Source: DASUPK01 sp963724665 (GTDB taxonomy: Bacteria > Actinomycetota > Thermoleophilia > Solirubrobacterales > 70-9). From it: a stretch of DNA of 64,000 bases. The notes beneath the pieces are model-generated. The model was not told the origin of the DNA. It worked only from the letters and a program-made list of their open reading frames with translations, and did no database searches. This document shows positions 36,486-44,618 of this stretch, piece by piece; positions within the stretch are counted from its first letter, which is position 1; every line of letters starts with the position of its first letter. Both the position numbers and the translations under genes were made by a program. The stretch spans positions 434,001 through 498,000 of the forward strand of contig CAVRVH010000012.1 in assembly GCA_963724665.1 (NCBI GenBank), in the 5' to 3' direction.

Positions 36486-37329
36486 GTGACCGAGATCGAG
36501 ACCGGCACCGTGATGGTCGATGGCGTCTCCACCTTCTTCCGGAGGGTGAAGGGAGACGGGCCCCCGGCTGTCTTCGTCCATGGCAACCCGTCTCACTCCG
36601 AGGACTGGCAGCCATTCCTCGAACGGATCACGGGTCCCGCGCTCGCCTTCGACCTCCCTGGCTGGGGACGCTCCGGCCGTCCATCCTCCGCGGAGTTCGA
36701 TTACTCGATGGACGGGTTGGCCAAGTTCACCCAGCGCTTCCTGCAGAGGATGGCCGTCGAGGACCACTCGCTGGTCGTGCATGACTGGGGCGCTGTCGCG
36801 CTGATCGGGGCACAGGAGGAGCCGGAGAGGGTCAGGCGGCTGGTCATCATGAACGCCGTCGTCCTGTTGGCCGGCTATCGCTGGCACCGGACCGCCCGCG
36901 TCTGGCGAACGCGCGGGCTGGGCGAGCTCTCGAATCGAATCTGGACGCGCCGCCTACTCGACATGGGCCTGCGCGAGTCGCGCGGTGACTGGAGCCGGCA
37001 CGACCCGGCTTTCATCGATTCAATCTGGGACCACCTCGACAAGGGGACGTTCGAGGCGATCCTCAGGCTCTATCGCTCCGCTCCGCCCGATCGGCTGGCC
37101 GCCGCCGGCGAGCGCCTGGGGACGATCAGGGCACCGGCGCTGATCCTTTGGGGTGGAAAGGACCGCTACATCCCCGCCCGCTTCGGGCCGTGCCTATGCG
37201 GCTCGCCTGCCCAACTCGGAGCTGGTCGAGCTCCCGAAAGCCGGTCACTGGCCCTGGATCGACGCTCCAGAGGTCGTCGAGCGGGTGATCCGGTTCCTCG
37301 CAACCGACGAAGAGTTCCGCAATTCATGA
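36486..37329 (+). pseudogene. Alpha/beta hydrolase, haloalkane dehalogenase-like, frameshifted
   Basis: From GTG 36486 the frame encodes an alpha/beta hydrolase: VFVHGNPSHSEDW, DLPGWGRSGRP and LVVHDWGAVAL. The nucleophile position holds Asp, as in haloalkane and fluoroacetate dehalogenases. After LILWGGKDRYIPARFG the reading frame leaves homology. Removing one base from the GGGCC run at 37185-37189 restores RAYAARLPNSELVELPKAGH and then WPWIDAPEVVERVIRFL, which includes the catalytic His, and stops at TGA 37327-37329. The full product would be 280 residues. Either a recent pseudogene or a one-base sequencing insertion. Confidence 0.85.
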
Positions 37330-37370
37330 CGAACGTGTTATTGGGCAGTAACTAGACGCCGCCCGATGAC

Positions 37371-37376
37371 TAGAAT
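37371..37376 (+). promoter_or_regulatory. Probable -10 element of the PAP2/inositol-lipid operon
   Basis: TAGAAT ends nine bases before ATG 37386. It is the likely promoter of the first gene of the lipid locus and implies an almost leaderless mRNA. Confidence 0.45.
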
Positions 37377-37385
37377 CTCCCGGTC

Positions 37386-38150
37386 ATGCGTGCCCTGATC
37401 GACAAAATCGGCAATTGGCTACCTCAGGGGTATGGGGACGCGGCCCGACAGCTCAGCCTGTTCGTGGTCGCAGAGCTCTGCTATGAGGCCGTGCGTGGCG
37501 TCGCTGACGGCCAGCGCGCCGTGGCCATCACCAACGGCCAGCACGTGATCGATTTCGAGAAGAGCACCCACACGTTCTTCGAGCCCAACCTCCAGGCCGT
37601 GTTCATCCATCAGCGGTGGATCGTCGACTTCGCCAACTTCATGTACATGAACAGCCACTTCGTGGTGACCACGGCGTTCCTGGTCTGGCTCTATCTCTTC
37701 AGGAACCGGAATTTCTACTTCGTGCGCAACATGTTCATGGTCGCTATGGGTCTGGCGGTGGTGGGCTATGCCCTCCTGCCGACCGCGCCTCCGCGGCTCT
37801 TCCCCAGCGACCACCTCGTCGACACGATCACCCAGTACGCCCAGGTCAACCATGACTCCGGCCTCGTGAGGCTGTTCATCAATCCCTACGCGGCGATCCC
37901 CAGCATGCACGTCGCCTTCTCCACGATGATCGGCGTGTCCGGCGTGTTGATCTCCAAGCATAAGATCACCAAGGTCCTCTGGGCCGCGTACCCGGTGCTC
38001 GTCTTCTGGGTCGTGATCGTGACGGCGAACCACTTCTGGGTCGATGGCGCCTTCGGCCTGCTCGTCGCGGCGCTGTCGGCCGTCGCAGCGCTTCAGGTCC
38101 TGGCCCGCGTCCGGCCGGCCGTCTGGTCCTGGCGGCCCGCGACGGCTTGA
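37386..38150 (+). CDS. PAP2-superfamily membrane protein, Aur1-like (first copy)
   Basis: The 254-residue protein has about six membrane segments and the PAP2_3/Aur1-type active site. GYALLPTAPPRLFP comes first, then IPSMHVAFST with H175, then VTANHFWVDG with H216 and D220. In this family a phospho-histidine intermediate on the outer face lets the enzyme hydrolyse or transfer a phospho-alcohol. Aur1 itself moves phosphoinositol from PI to ceramide. The stop overlaps the TTG of the next gene (TTGA). Gene order with a second PAP2, a CDP-alcohol transferase and Ino1 suggests an inositol-lipid substrate; that is inference. Confidence 0.88.
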   Translation: MRALIDKIGNWLPQGYGDAARQLSLFVVAELCYEAVRGVADGQRAVAITNGQHVIDFEKSTHTFFEPNLQAVFIHQRWIVDFANFMYMNSHFVVTTAFLVWLYLFRNRNFYFVRNMFMVAMGLAVVGYALLPTAPPRLFPSDHLVDTITQYAQVNHDSGLVRLFINPYAAIPSMHVAFSTMIGVSGVLISKHKITKVLWAAYPVLVFWVVIVTANHFWVDGAFGLLVAALSAVAALQVLARVRPAVWSWRPATA

Positions 38151-39790
38151 ACGCGCGAGAGGTGCTCCGCCGCTACGGCGAGCCGGGGCTGGTCGCGGCT
38201 GCTCTCGGCATTGCCTACCTGATCATCCAGCCGGACAGCGCGGACCACGCTGCCCAGGTGTTCCGGTCGGGTCTCTTCGCACACGACGGCATCGTCACCT
38301 GGGACAACTTCTGGTTCGGTGGCCATCACCTGCCGGGCTACGGAATCCTCCTCCCGATCCTCAGTGACGCGATCGGGACTCGGCTGGTGGGCGTGCTTGC
38401 ATCGATCGCCGCGGCGTTGCTCTTCTCCGGGATCGCGTATCGCCGCTTCGGCGATCGGGCCCGGCTGGGTGTCATCTGGTTCGCGACGGCGACCTCGATC
38501 AGCCTTTTCACCGGCCGTCTGACCTTTGCCCTGGGCGTCGCGGTCGCGCTCTGCGCCGTCCACTTCGCCCAGAGGGGGCATCGCATCACGTCGGTCCTGT
38601 TCGCGGCGCTGACGCCGTTCGCCAGCCCGGTCGCGGCGCTCTTCCTTGCTTGCGCGGTGGTCGCCTACGCGATCGCCGAGCGCAGCCGGAAGGGCCTCGA
38701 ACTGGCTGTGGTTGCGGTTGGGGTCGCGCTGCTGATCTCCGCCGCGTTCCCCGAGGGTGGCACCGAGCCGTTCGACTTCTCGAGCTTCGAGCCGGCGATT
38801 CTCGTCGCGATCGCGGTCTTCGTGGCCCTGCCTCCGGAGGAGCGTCTGCTGCGCTACGGGGTGGCGGTCTATGGGGCCGCGCTCGCTGCCGCGTTCCTGA
38901 TCCAGACCCCAATGGGCGGCAATGCGACGCGGCTGGGTTCGCTGCTGCTTGGGCCGATCCTGGCCTTCGGGCTCTGGCGCCGGCAGCGGTTCGCGCTCGT
39001 CCTCCTGGTGCCCGTCCTAATCTACTGGCAATGGTCGCCGGTGGTGCGCGACCTCGAGGAGGTGAACGCGCAGCCCTCCGTCAGCGCCGGGTACTACGCG
39101 CCGCTCGTCGACTTCCTCCGCGGCCGGCCCCATCGCGATTCTCAGCGAGTCGAGGTGCTTCCCGAGGAACATCACTGGGAGTCCGCGTACGTCCCGGATG
39201 GGATCTACATCGCCCGCGGCTGGGAGCGCCAGCTGGACCGCAAGCTCAATCCGCTCTTCTACCAATCGGCGCCGATCACCGGGCCCCAGTACCGGAGCTG
39301 GCTGGATGACCTCGGCGTGGGCTACGTCGCCGTCCCGCGGGCGCCTCTCGACTACGCCGCCCGCGGCGAGAAGCGGCTGCTCAAGAAGGGCCCTCCCTCC
39401 TACCTCCACAAGGTCTTCCACAGCAAGAACTGGACTGTCTATGCGGTTCAGAACCCCTCGCCGCTCGCAATCGGCGGCGAGATGGTGAAGCTGACCCCTC
39501 AGGGCTTCGTTGTCGATGCGAGTGCGCCCGGCACCGTCCTCATACGAGTCCATTGGACGCCGTATTGGGCGATCGAGCAGGGCACCGGATGTGTGGAGCA
39601 GGCACCGGGCGGCTACACGATGATCGACGTGACCACTCCCGGCCGCTTCCGCGTCGGCATCGACTTCTCTCCTGTGCGGGCGGTCAGCTCGGGACCCCGC
39701 TGCCACGAGGAGCCGATCATCCAGTACGGGTCGGCCCAGTCCTCCACCGCTCGGGCCGCGGGGATCGCCCATATGGGCGGCACTCCATGA
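38147..39790 (+). CDS. Polytopic membrane protein, GT-C glycosyltransferase-like
   Basis: The 547-residue protein has roughly ten hydrophobic segments in residues 10-310, then a soluble C-terminal region of about 230 residues that should lie outside. The early loop DGIVTWDNFWFGGHHLPGY has the Asp/His-rich look of lipid-linked-sugar-dependent GT-C enzymes. The C-terminal part holds RGWERQLDRKLNPLFY and YRSWLDDLGVGYVAVP, as in uncharacterised actinobacterial membrane proteins. The start is TTG 38147 and its stop overlaps the next ATG (ATGA). It is tightly coupled to the two PAP2 genes. Donor and acceptor are unknown. Confidence 0.75.
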   Translation: MNAREVLRRYGEPGLVAAALGIAYLIIQPDSADHAAQVFRSGLFAHDGIVTWDNFWFGGHHLPGYGILLPILSDAIGTRLVGVLASIAAALLFSGIAYRRFGDRARLGVIWFATATSISLFTGRLTFALGVAVALCAVHFAQRGHRITSVLFAALTPFASPVAALFLACAVVAYAIAERSRKGLELAVVAVGVALLISAAFPEGGTEPFDFSSFEPAILVAIAVFVALPPEERLLRYGVAVYGAALAAAFLIQTPMGGNATRLGSLLLGPILAFGLWRRQRFALVLLVPVLIYWQWSPVVRDLEEVNAQPSVSAGYYAPLVDFLRGRPHRDSQRVEVLPEEHHWESAYVPDGIYIARGWERQLDRKLNPLFYQSAPITGPQYRSWLDDLGVGYVAVPRAPLDYAARGEKRLLKKGPPSYLHKVFHSKNWTVYAVQNPSPLAIGGEMVKLTPQGFVVDASAPGTVLIRVHWTPYWAIEQGTGCVEQAPGGYTMIDVTTPGRFRVGIDFSPVRAVSSGPRCHEEPIIQYGSAQSSTARAAGIAHMGGTP

Positions 39791-40584
39791 GCGAGCGTCT
39801 CCGTAAGCTCAATTTTCTGCCCCGTGGGCCCCTGGACCTGGTCCTGCAGCTGGTTCTTCTCGCCACCGCCTACTGGGCCTGGCGGCACGCTCGCGGTGCC
39901 GTCGACGGCAGCATGGGGCTCTCCTTCTCCCACGCCCGCGACCTGGTCAGCGCCGAGCGGTCGCTCGGACTGCTGATCGAGCCGAGCGTCCAGCATTGGG
40001 CGGTCAGCGCAGGCTGGCCGGCCGAGGTGGCTCGCTGGGGCTACGCGAACCTCCATTTCAAGGGCAGCTGCCTGATGTTGGCGATTCTCTACTTCCGCTA
40101 CCGCGGGAGCTTCGGCTTCGTCCGCAATGCCGTCTTCGCCGCGATGGCGATCTCGGTGATCGGCTATGCCCTCTTCCCGACCGCTCCGCCGCGCTTCCTG
40201 CCCGAGCTCGGTCTCGACCCTTCGAGCTCGGTCACCGGCAACAACCCGCTCCTGTCGCATCCGGGCGATGCGCTCTTCAATCCGTTCGCAGCGGTCCCCT
40301 CCATGCACGTCGGCCTCTCCGTGATCCTGGCCTGGTCGCTGGCGATGCTCGTCCGCCAGCCGGTGGTCAGGGGACTGTTTTTCGCCTATCCGCTGCTGAT
40401 GACCTTCGTCGTGGTGGCGAGCGGCAACCACTTCTGGCTGGACGCCGTCTTCGGGCTGATGACCGCCGCGCTTGCCACGGGAGTTGCCCTCCTGCTCGCG
40501 CGCCTGAACCCGGATTGGTCGTTCGCGCCGCTCGGGCCACGGCCCCCTGCCGGCGAGCTCGAGCCTCAGCCCGCACCGGCGTAG
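39787..40584 (+). CDS. PAP2-superfamily membrane protein, Aur1-like (second copy)
   Basis: The 265-residue protein is a paralogue of the product of 37386-38150 and shares GYALFPTAPPRF, VPSMHVGLS (H174) and ASGNHFWLDA (H215, D219). It has about six membrane segments and a Pro-rich cytoplasmic tail. ATG 39787 overlaps the preceding stop as ATGA; in-frame sequence upstream is not protein-like. Two copies around one GT-C-like protein suggest sequential or partner steps, for example phospho-head-group transfer and release. It is followed 16 bases later by the CDP-alcohol transferase gene. Confidence 0.87.
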   Translation: MSERLRKLNFLPRGPLDLVLQLVLLATAYWAWRHARGAVDGSMGLSFSHARDLVSAERSLGLLIEPSVQHWAVSAGWPAEVARWGYANLHFKGSCLMLAILYFRYRGSFGFVRNAVFAAMAISVIGYALFPTAPPRFLPELGLDPSSSVTGNNPLLSHPGDALFNPFAAVPSMHVGLSVILAWSLAMLVRQPVVRGLFFAYPLLMTFVVVASGNHFWLDAVFGLMTAALATGVALLLARLNPDWSFAPLGPRPPAGELEPQPAPA

Positions 40585-40600
40585 TCTGGGCGATCGCACG

Positions 40601-41302
40601 ATGAGCATCGAGCAACAGGAACGGCCCCAGAACGGGGCGCCCGGATCGGCGACGCGGCCAACCACGGCGTCGGAGCTCTCGGCGGCGGTCCGCGACCGCC
40701 TGATCGAGTCTCGCCTGACGCCGAACGCGATCTCAATGGTGGGCCTGGTCGGGAACCTGGCCGCCGCCGTTCTGATCTGGCAGGGCCTCTACTTCCTCGG
40801 CGGCGTCGCCTTCATCATCGGCTCGGTCATGGACACCCTCGACGGGCGCTTTGCACGCGCGTCGGGCAAGGGGACGCTGTTCGGCGCCTTCCTCGACTCC
40901 ACCCTCGACCGGGTCGAGGAGGGCATCGTGCTGACAGCCGTTGCCTACCGGTTCGCGCTCTCGGGCGACGAATTTGCCGCCGCGATGTGCGTGGTCGTCG
41001 TGCTCGGCTCGCTGATGGTGAGCTACACCCGGGCACGGGCCGAGGCGCTGGGCGTGGAGTGCAAGGTTGGCATCGCCACACGTCCCGTGCGAGTGGTCAT
41101 ACTCTCCATCGGCCTCGTCTTCGCAAAAGGCGCCGGAGTATTCGATGCAGATCTTCTGGCCCCGGCGATCTACGCTATGGCGGTGCTGACGGCTTTCACC
41201 GTGGTACAGCGCGTTTGGCACGTCAGGAACGCGCTCAACCAGCGAGGCGCGGATGTGCCGCAGGCGCCCACAGGTCCCGCGGTACCAGCCGACGACGTGT
41301 AA
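40601..41302 (+). CDS. CDP-alcohol phosphatidyltransferase, probable PI(P) synthase
   Basis: The 233-residue membrane protein has a perfect family motif D-X2-D-G-X2-A-R-X8-G-X3-D-X3-D at residues 78-103 (DTLDGRFARASGKG ... GAFLDSTLD). The enzyme moves a phosphatidyl group from CDP-diacylglycerol to an alcohol phosphate. Because myo-inositol-1-phosphate synthase is encoded next, the acceptor is probably inositol-1-phosphate, giving phosphatidylinositol phosphate as in mycobacteria. Phosphatidylglycerol-phosphate synthase activity is the main alternative. It has four to six membrane helices and a charged N-terminus of 30 residues. Confidence 0.88.
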   Translation: MSIEQQERPQNGAPGSATRPTTASELSAAVRDRLIESRLTPNAISMVGLVGNLAAAVLIWQGLYFLGGVAFIIGSVMDTLDGRFARASGKGTLFGAFLDSTLDRVEEGIVLTAVAYRFALSGDEFAAAMCVVVVLGSLMVSYTRARAEALGVECKVGIATRPVRVVILSIGLVFAKGAGVFDADLLAPAIYAMAVLTAFTVVQRVWHVRNALNQRGADVPQAPTGPAVPADDV

Positions 41303-41306
41303 CCAC

Positions 41307-41332
41307 CCTTGAGCGCAAGTGTCGTTTCAAGG
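41307..41332. promoter_or_regulatory. Inverted repeat upstream of inositol-1-phosphate synthase
   Basis: CCTTGA (41307-41312) and TCAAGG (41327-41332) form a 6-base dyad with a 14-base spacer, 32 bases before the ino1 ATG. It could be an operator for an inositol-responsive regulator. The spacing does not fit an HspR HAIR site. No -35/-10 pair was convincing; TATCTA at 41344 is a weak -10 candidate. Confidence 0.35.
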
Positions 41333-41364
41333 CTGACTCTCTTATCTAGGAGGATTTTCCACAG

Positions 41365-42564
41365 ATGAGCACCGTGAATGGAAGAGCGAATGGCGCCCGG
41401 CGCAACGGCGCTCGTGACGAGAAGGTTCGCGTCGCGATAGTCGGTGTCGGCAACTGCGCGAGCTCTTTCGTGCAGGGCGTCCAGTACTACAAGGATGCCG
41501 ATCCCGCAGAGCGGGTGCCGGGCCTGATGCACGTCGACCTTGGCGGCTACCACGTGCGCGACATCGAATTCACAGCCGCTTTCGACATCGATGCCGACAA
41601 GGTCGGCAAGGACCTTTCAGAGGCGATCTGGTCGGGTCAGAACAACACCTACAAGTTCTCCGACGTGCCGAACCTCGGGGTCAAGGTCCATCGCGGCATG
41701 ACCCACGACGGGCTTGGCAAGTACCTGAAGGAGAAGATCACCAAGGCCCCGGGCCAGACCGCCGACATCGTGGGGATCCTGCAGGACACGCAAACGGATC
41801 TGCTCGTCTGCTACCTGCCGGTCGGGTCCGAGCAGGCGACCAAGTGGTACGTCGAACAGGCCTTGGCCGCCGGCGTCGGCTTCGTCAACTGCCTGCCGGT
41901 CTTCATCGCCCGCGAGGACTACTGGGACAAGCGCTTCGAGGAGGCCGGCCTGCCGATCATCGGCGACGACATCAAGTCGCAGGTGGGCGCCACCATCGTG
42001 CACCGCCAGCTGGCGAGGCTGTTCGCCGACCGCGGTGTGAGCATGGAGCGCACCAGCCAGCTCAACGTCGGCGGCAACATGGACTTCTACAACATGCTCG
42101 AGCGCGAGCGGCTGGAGTCGAAGAAGATCTCGAAGACCAACGCCGTCACCTCGATCATGGACCATGAGCTGGCTCCGGAGAACGTCCATGTCGGCCCCTC
42201 GGACTACGTGCCGTGGCTGACGGACCGCAAGTGGGCGCACATCCGCGTCGAGGGCAAGGCCTTCGGCGACGTGCCCCTCAACCTCGAGCTCAAGCTCGAG
42301 GTCTGGGACTCGCCGAACTCCGCCGGCATCGTCATCGACGCCGTCAGGATCGTGAAGCTGGCCCTGAACCATGGGATCGCCGGCCAGCTGGATGGTCCAT
42401 CGAGCTACCTGATGAAGTCGCCGCACAACCAGCGGCCCGACTCGCAGGCGCGAGAGGACACCGAGGCGTTCATCGCCAAGTACGCGCGCGAGCGCGGCCT
42501 GCCCGCCGGGAAGGCGAAGAAGGACAAGGCGAAGAAGTCCAAGGCCAAGGCGAAGTCCAAGTAG
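41365..42564 (+). CDS. ino1: myo-Inositol-1-phosphate synthase
   Basis: Ino1 turns glucose-6-phosphate into inositol-1-phosphate with NAD. The 399-residue protein has the actinobacterial form: VRVAIVGVGNCASSFVQGV as the NAD fold, DIEFTAAFDIDADKVG, and the active-site blocks GDDIKSQVGATIVHR, LNVGGNMDFYNM and SKTNAVTSI. The Lys-rich C-terminus (KAKKDKAKKSKAKAKSK) is an extra. ATG 41365 has AGGAGG 12 bases upstream. It supplies the head group for the PI-type synthase encoded before it and possibly for the GT4-PHP fusion after it. Confidence 0.95.
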   Translation: MSTVNGRANGARRNGARDEKVRVAIVGVGNCASSFVQGVQYYKDADPAERVPGLMHVDLGGYHVRDIEFTAAFDIDADKVGKDLSEAIWSGQNNTYKFSDVPNLGVKVHRGMTHDGLGKYLKEKITKAPGQTADIVGILQDTQTDLLVCYLPVGSEQATKWYVEQALAAGVGFVNCLPVFIAREDYWDKRFEEAGLPIIGDDIKSQVGATIVHRQLARLFADRGVSMERTSQLNVGGNMDFYNMLERERLESKKISKTNAVTSIMDHELAPENVHVGPSDYVPWLTDRKWAHIRVEGKAFGDVPLNLELKLEVWDSPNSAGIVIDAVRIVKLALNHGIAGQLDGPSSYLMKSPHNQRPDSQAREDTEAFIAKYARERGLPAGKAKKDKAKKSKAKAKSK

Positions 42565-42574
42565 TTCAGGGACG

Positions 42575-42648
42575 CAGGGCCGACCGCGGCTGCCGCCTAC
42601 TGCTCGCAGTGAAACTGACTCGCACGGCGGCATCCACGGTCGGCCCTG
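42575..42648 (+). terminator. Long hairpin after inositol-1-phosphate synthase
   Basis: Arms 42575-42597 and 42626-42648 pair at 21 of 23 positions (starting CAGGGCCGACCG and ending CGGTCGGCCCTG) around a 28-base loop that itself holds ACTGC/GCAGT. It starts 10 bases after the ino1 stop. No T-run follows, so it is a weak intrinsic terminator or an mRNA 3' stabiliser. The rest of this 116-base gap holds the TAAGCT element of the next gene. Confidence 0.6.
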
Positions 42649-42668
42649 GGTTCACTGCCTCCCTCCCC

Positions 42669-42674
42669 TAAGCT
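42669..42674 (+). promoter_or_regulatory. Probable -10 element, leaderless GT4-PHP mRNA
   Basis: TAAGCT ends six bases before GTG 42681. No Shine-Dalgarno sequence precedes that start. Confidence 0.5.
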
Positions 42675-42680
42675 CGCGGC

Positions 42681-44618
42681 GTGGGCGCCGGCGACTCCCT
42701 TTCCATTGCCCAGGTCAGTCCCCATCCTTGGGGGAGCAGGCATGAGATCAATGAATTCGTTCGGCGGACTTCCGAGGAGCTCGCGGGGCGCGGGCACCGG
42801 GTTCTGATCGTTGCGCCGTCCGAGTCACGGTCGGCAATTCGAGATAGCCGGCGCCTGATCAGAGAGGCGGGGAAGAATCCGGGGGCTGTGCTGAAGGGGG
42901 AGAACCCGCGGGTGCTCGCCATCGGGCAGAGCATTCCCCTGCCGAGCGGCCCGCGTCGCCGCCCGGCGCCGCTTCCCCTTGACGTGAGCGGGGCGCTGGA
43001 GAGCCTGCTCGGCGCCGTCCCGCTCGATCTGGTGCACGTGCACGAGCCTTTCGTTCCCAGCACCGGGTCCGCGGCGCTTCGTCACTCCCAGTCGCTCAAC
43101 GTCGCGACGTTTCATGAGCCAGTCGAGCGGGTGCTTTCCACCCAGGTGGCGCGCATGCTCGTGGAGGTCTTCTTCGGACGGATAGATGAACGCACCGCCA
43201 GCAACGAGGCGACCGGTGAGCTGCTGCAGCGCTTCTTCCCCGGCCAGTACCAGCTGATTCGGCCCGGCGCCGACGTCGCCGAGCCGGCCCTCGACCCGGC
43301 GCCGGCCGGGCGGATCCGGATCGTGCACTGCGCCGAGGAGGAGCGCGGGGCGCTGCGACTCCTGCTGCGGGCCCTTCGCAGGCTCCCCGATGACCTCGAC
43401 TGGGAGGGCGTGATCTGGTTCGACGGGCCCACGGATCCGCTCGCTCGCGTGAGCCGCCGGCTGCGCGAGAGGCTGCGGGTCGTCCGGCCGCGCGACGGTG
43501 AGCCTGCCGAGTTCCTTGCCGGCGCTGACATCGTCTGCCTCGCATCCGGCGGCGTGCGGGCCGCTCCCGGCCTGATCCGGAAGGCCTTTGCGGCGGGCGC
43601 CGTTCCCGTCGTCTCCGACCTCGAGCTGTATCGCGAGCTCGTGGGCGAGGGCGAGCGCGGCCTGCTCTTTCCGCTCGGCGACGTGCTCACGCTGTCGGCA
43701 CAGCTCGAGCGCCTCTGTCGCGATGAGTCCCTCCGCGGGGAGCTTCGCACCGCCGCCCGGGATTGCGGCGAGGCGCGACCCTGGGCCGAGGTCACGGACG
43801 ATGTGGAGGCCGTCTACCGGCGGCTGGCCTCCAGGCGCCACGACCCGGAGGGGAACCCCGAGATTCGGGCGCGCCTGCGGGACCGCGACCACATCCATGT
43901 AGACCTCCACATGCACACCGACCACTCGCCGGACTGCGCCACGCCGGCCGAGCTGCTCCTCGAGACCGCCAAGGAGCAGGGCCTCGGTGCGATTGCGATC
44001 ACCGACCACAACGAGATCTCAGGGGCGCTGGAGGCCGAAGAGCTCGCCAAGCGGATCGATGGGATCAAGGTGATCCTCGCGGAGGAGGTCAAGACGGCCC
44101 ACGAGGGCGAGGTGATCGGGCTCTTCATCCGCGAGCGGATCGAACGCGGGATGTCGATGAAGGAGACCATCGCCGAGATCCGGCGGCAGGGAGGGCTCGT
44201 CTACGTCCCGCACCCATTCGATCGGCTCCACTCAGTCCCCGACTACGAGCATCTGCTCGAGATCGTGGAGGAGATCGACATCCTCGAGGTGTTCAACCCG
44301 CGGGTCGCCTTCTCCGCCTTCAACGAGGAGGCCGTTCGCTTCGCCCGCAAGTACTCGATCGTTCCGGGCGCCGGGTCAGACAGCCATGTCGCGCAAGGGC
44401 TCGGCAGCGTCAAGATCCGTCTGCGGGATTTCCAAGGGCCGCAGGAGTTCCTGGAGTCGATGCGGGAGGCGGACATCGTCCGCAAGCACAAGAACCTGGT
44501 CTACGTCCAGGCCCTCAAGTTTCTCCAGACCAGCGGCGGCCGGGGAGGCCGCTCGCTCGCCGAACGTGACGGTCGTCGCAAGCCGCGGGCCCGCCGTCGC
44601 AGCGCCAGCAAGAGTTGA
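42681..44618 (+). CDS. Fusion of PimA-like GT4 glycosyltransferase and PHP phosphoesterase
   Basis: The 645-residue protein has two domains. Residues 1-385 are a GT-B fold of family 4 most like PimA (IAQVSPHPWGSRHEINEFVR, DLVHVHEPFVPS, NVATFHEPVER). The family EX7E pair is replaced by R293 and K301 in RAAPGLIRKAFAAG, so normal retaining catalysis is doubtful. Residues 400-600 are a PHP metal-dependent phosphoesterase with all ligand motifs: HMH 410-412, TDHN 441-444, AEEV 468-471, VPHPFD from 509 and GSDSH to 569. It may bind a sugar or inositol lipid and dephosphorylate it. The C-terminus is Arg/Lys-rich. Its stop overlaps the next ATG. Confidence 0.87.
   Translation: MGAGDSLSIAQVSPHPWGSRHEINEFVRRTSEELAGRGHRVLIVAPSESRSAIRDSRRLIREAGKNPGAVLKGENPRVLAIGQSIPLPSGPRRRPAPLPLDVSGALESLLGAVPLDLVHVHEPFVPSTGSAALRHSQSLNVATFHEPVERVLSTQVARMLVEVFFGRIDERTASNEATGELLQRFFPGQYQLIRPGADVAEPALDPAPAGRIRIVHCAEEERGALRLLLRALRRLPDDLDWEGVIWFDGPTDPLARVSRRLRERLRVVRPRDGEPAEFLAGADIVCLASGGVRAAPGLIRKAFAAGAVPVVSDLELYRELVGEGERGLLFPLGDVLTLSAQLERLCRDESLRGELRTAARDCGEARPWAEVTDDVEAVYRRLASRRHDPEGNPEIRARLRDRDHIHVDLHMHTDHSPDCATPAELLLETAKEQGLGAIAITDHNEISGALEAEELAKRIDGIKVILAEEVKTAHEGEVIGLFIRERIERGMSMKETIAEIRRQGGLVYVPHPFDRLHSVPDYEHLLEIVEEIDILEVFNPRVAFSAFNEEAVRFARKYSIVPGAGSDSHVAQGLGSVKIRLRDFQGPQEFLESMREADIVRKHKNLVYVQALKFLQTSGGRGGRSLAERDGRRKPRARRRSASKS

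Noticed and set aside
41307..41332. HAIR-like HspR site before ino1
   Set aside because: CCTTGA...TCAAGG has a 14-base spacer, too long for HAIR; kept only as an unassigned dyad.
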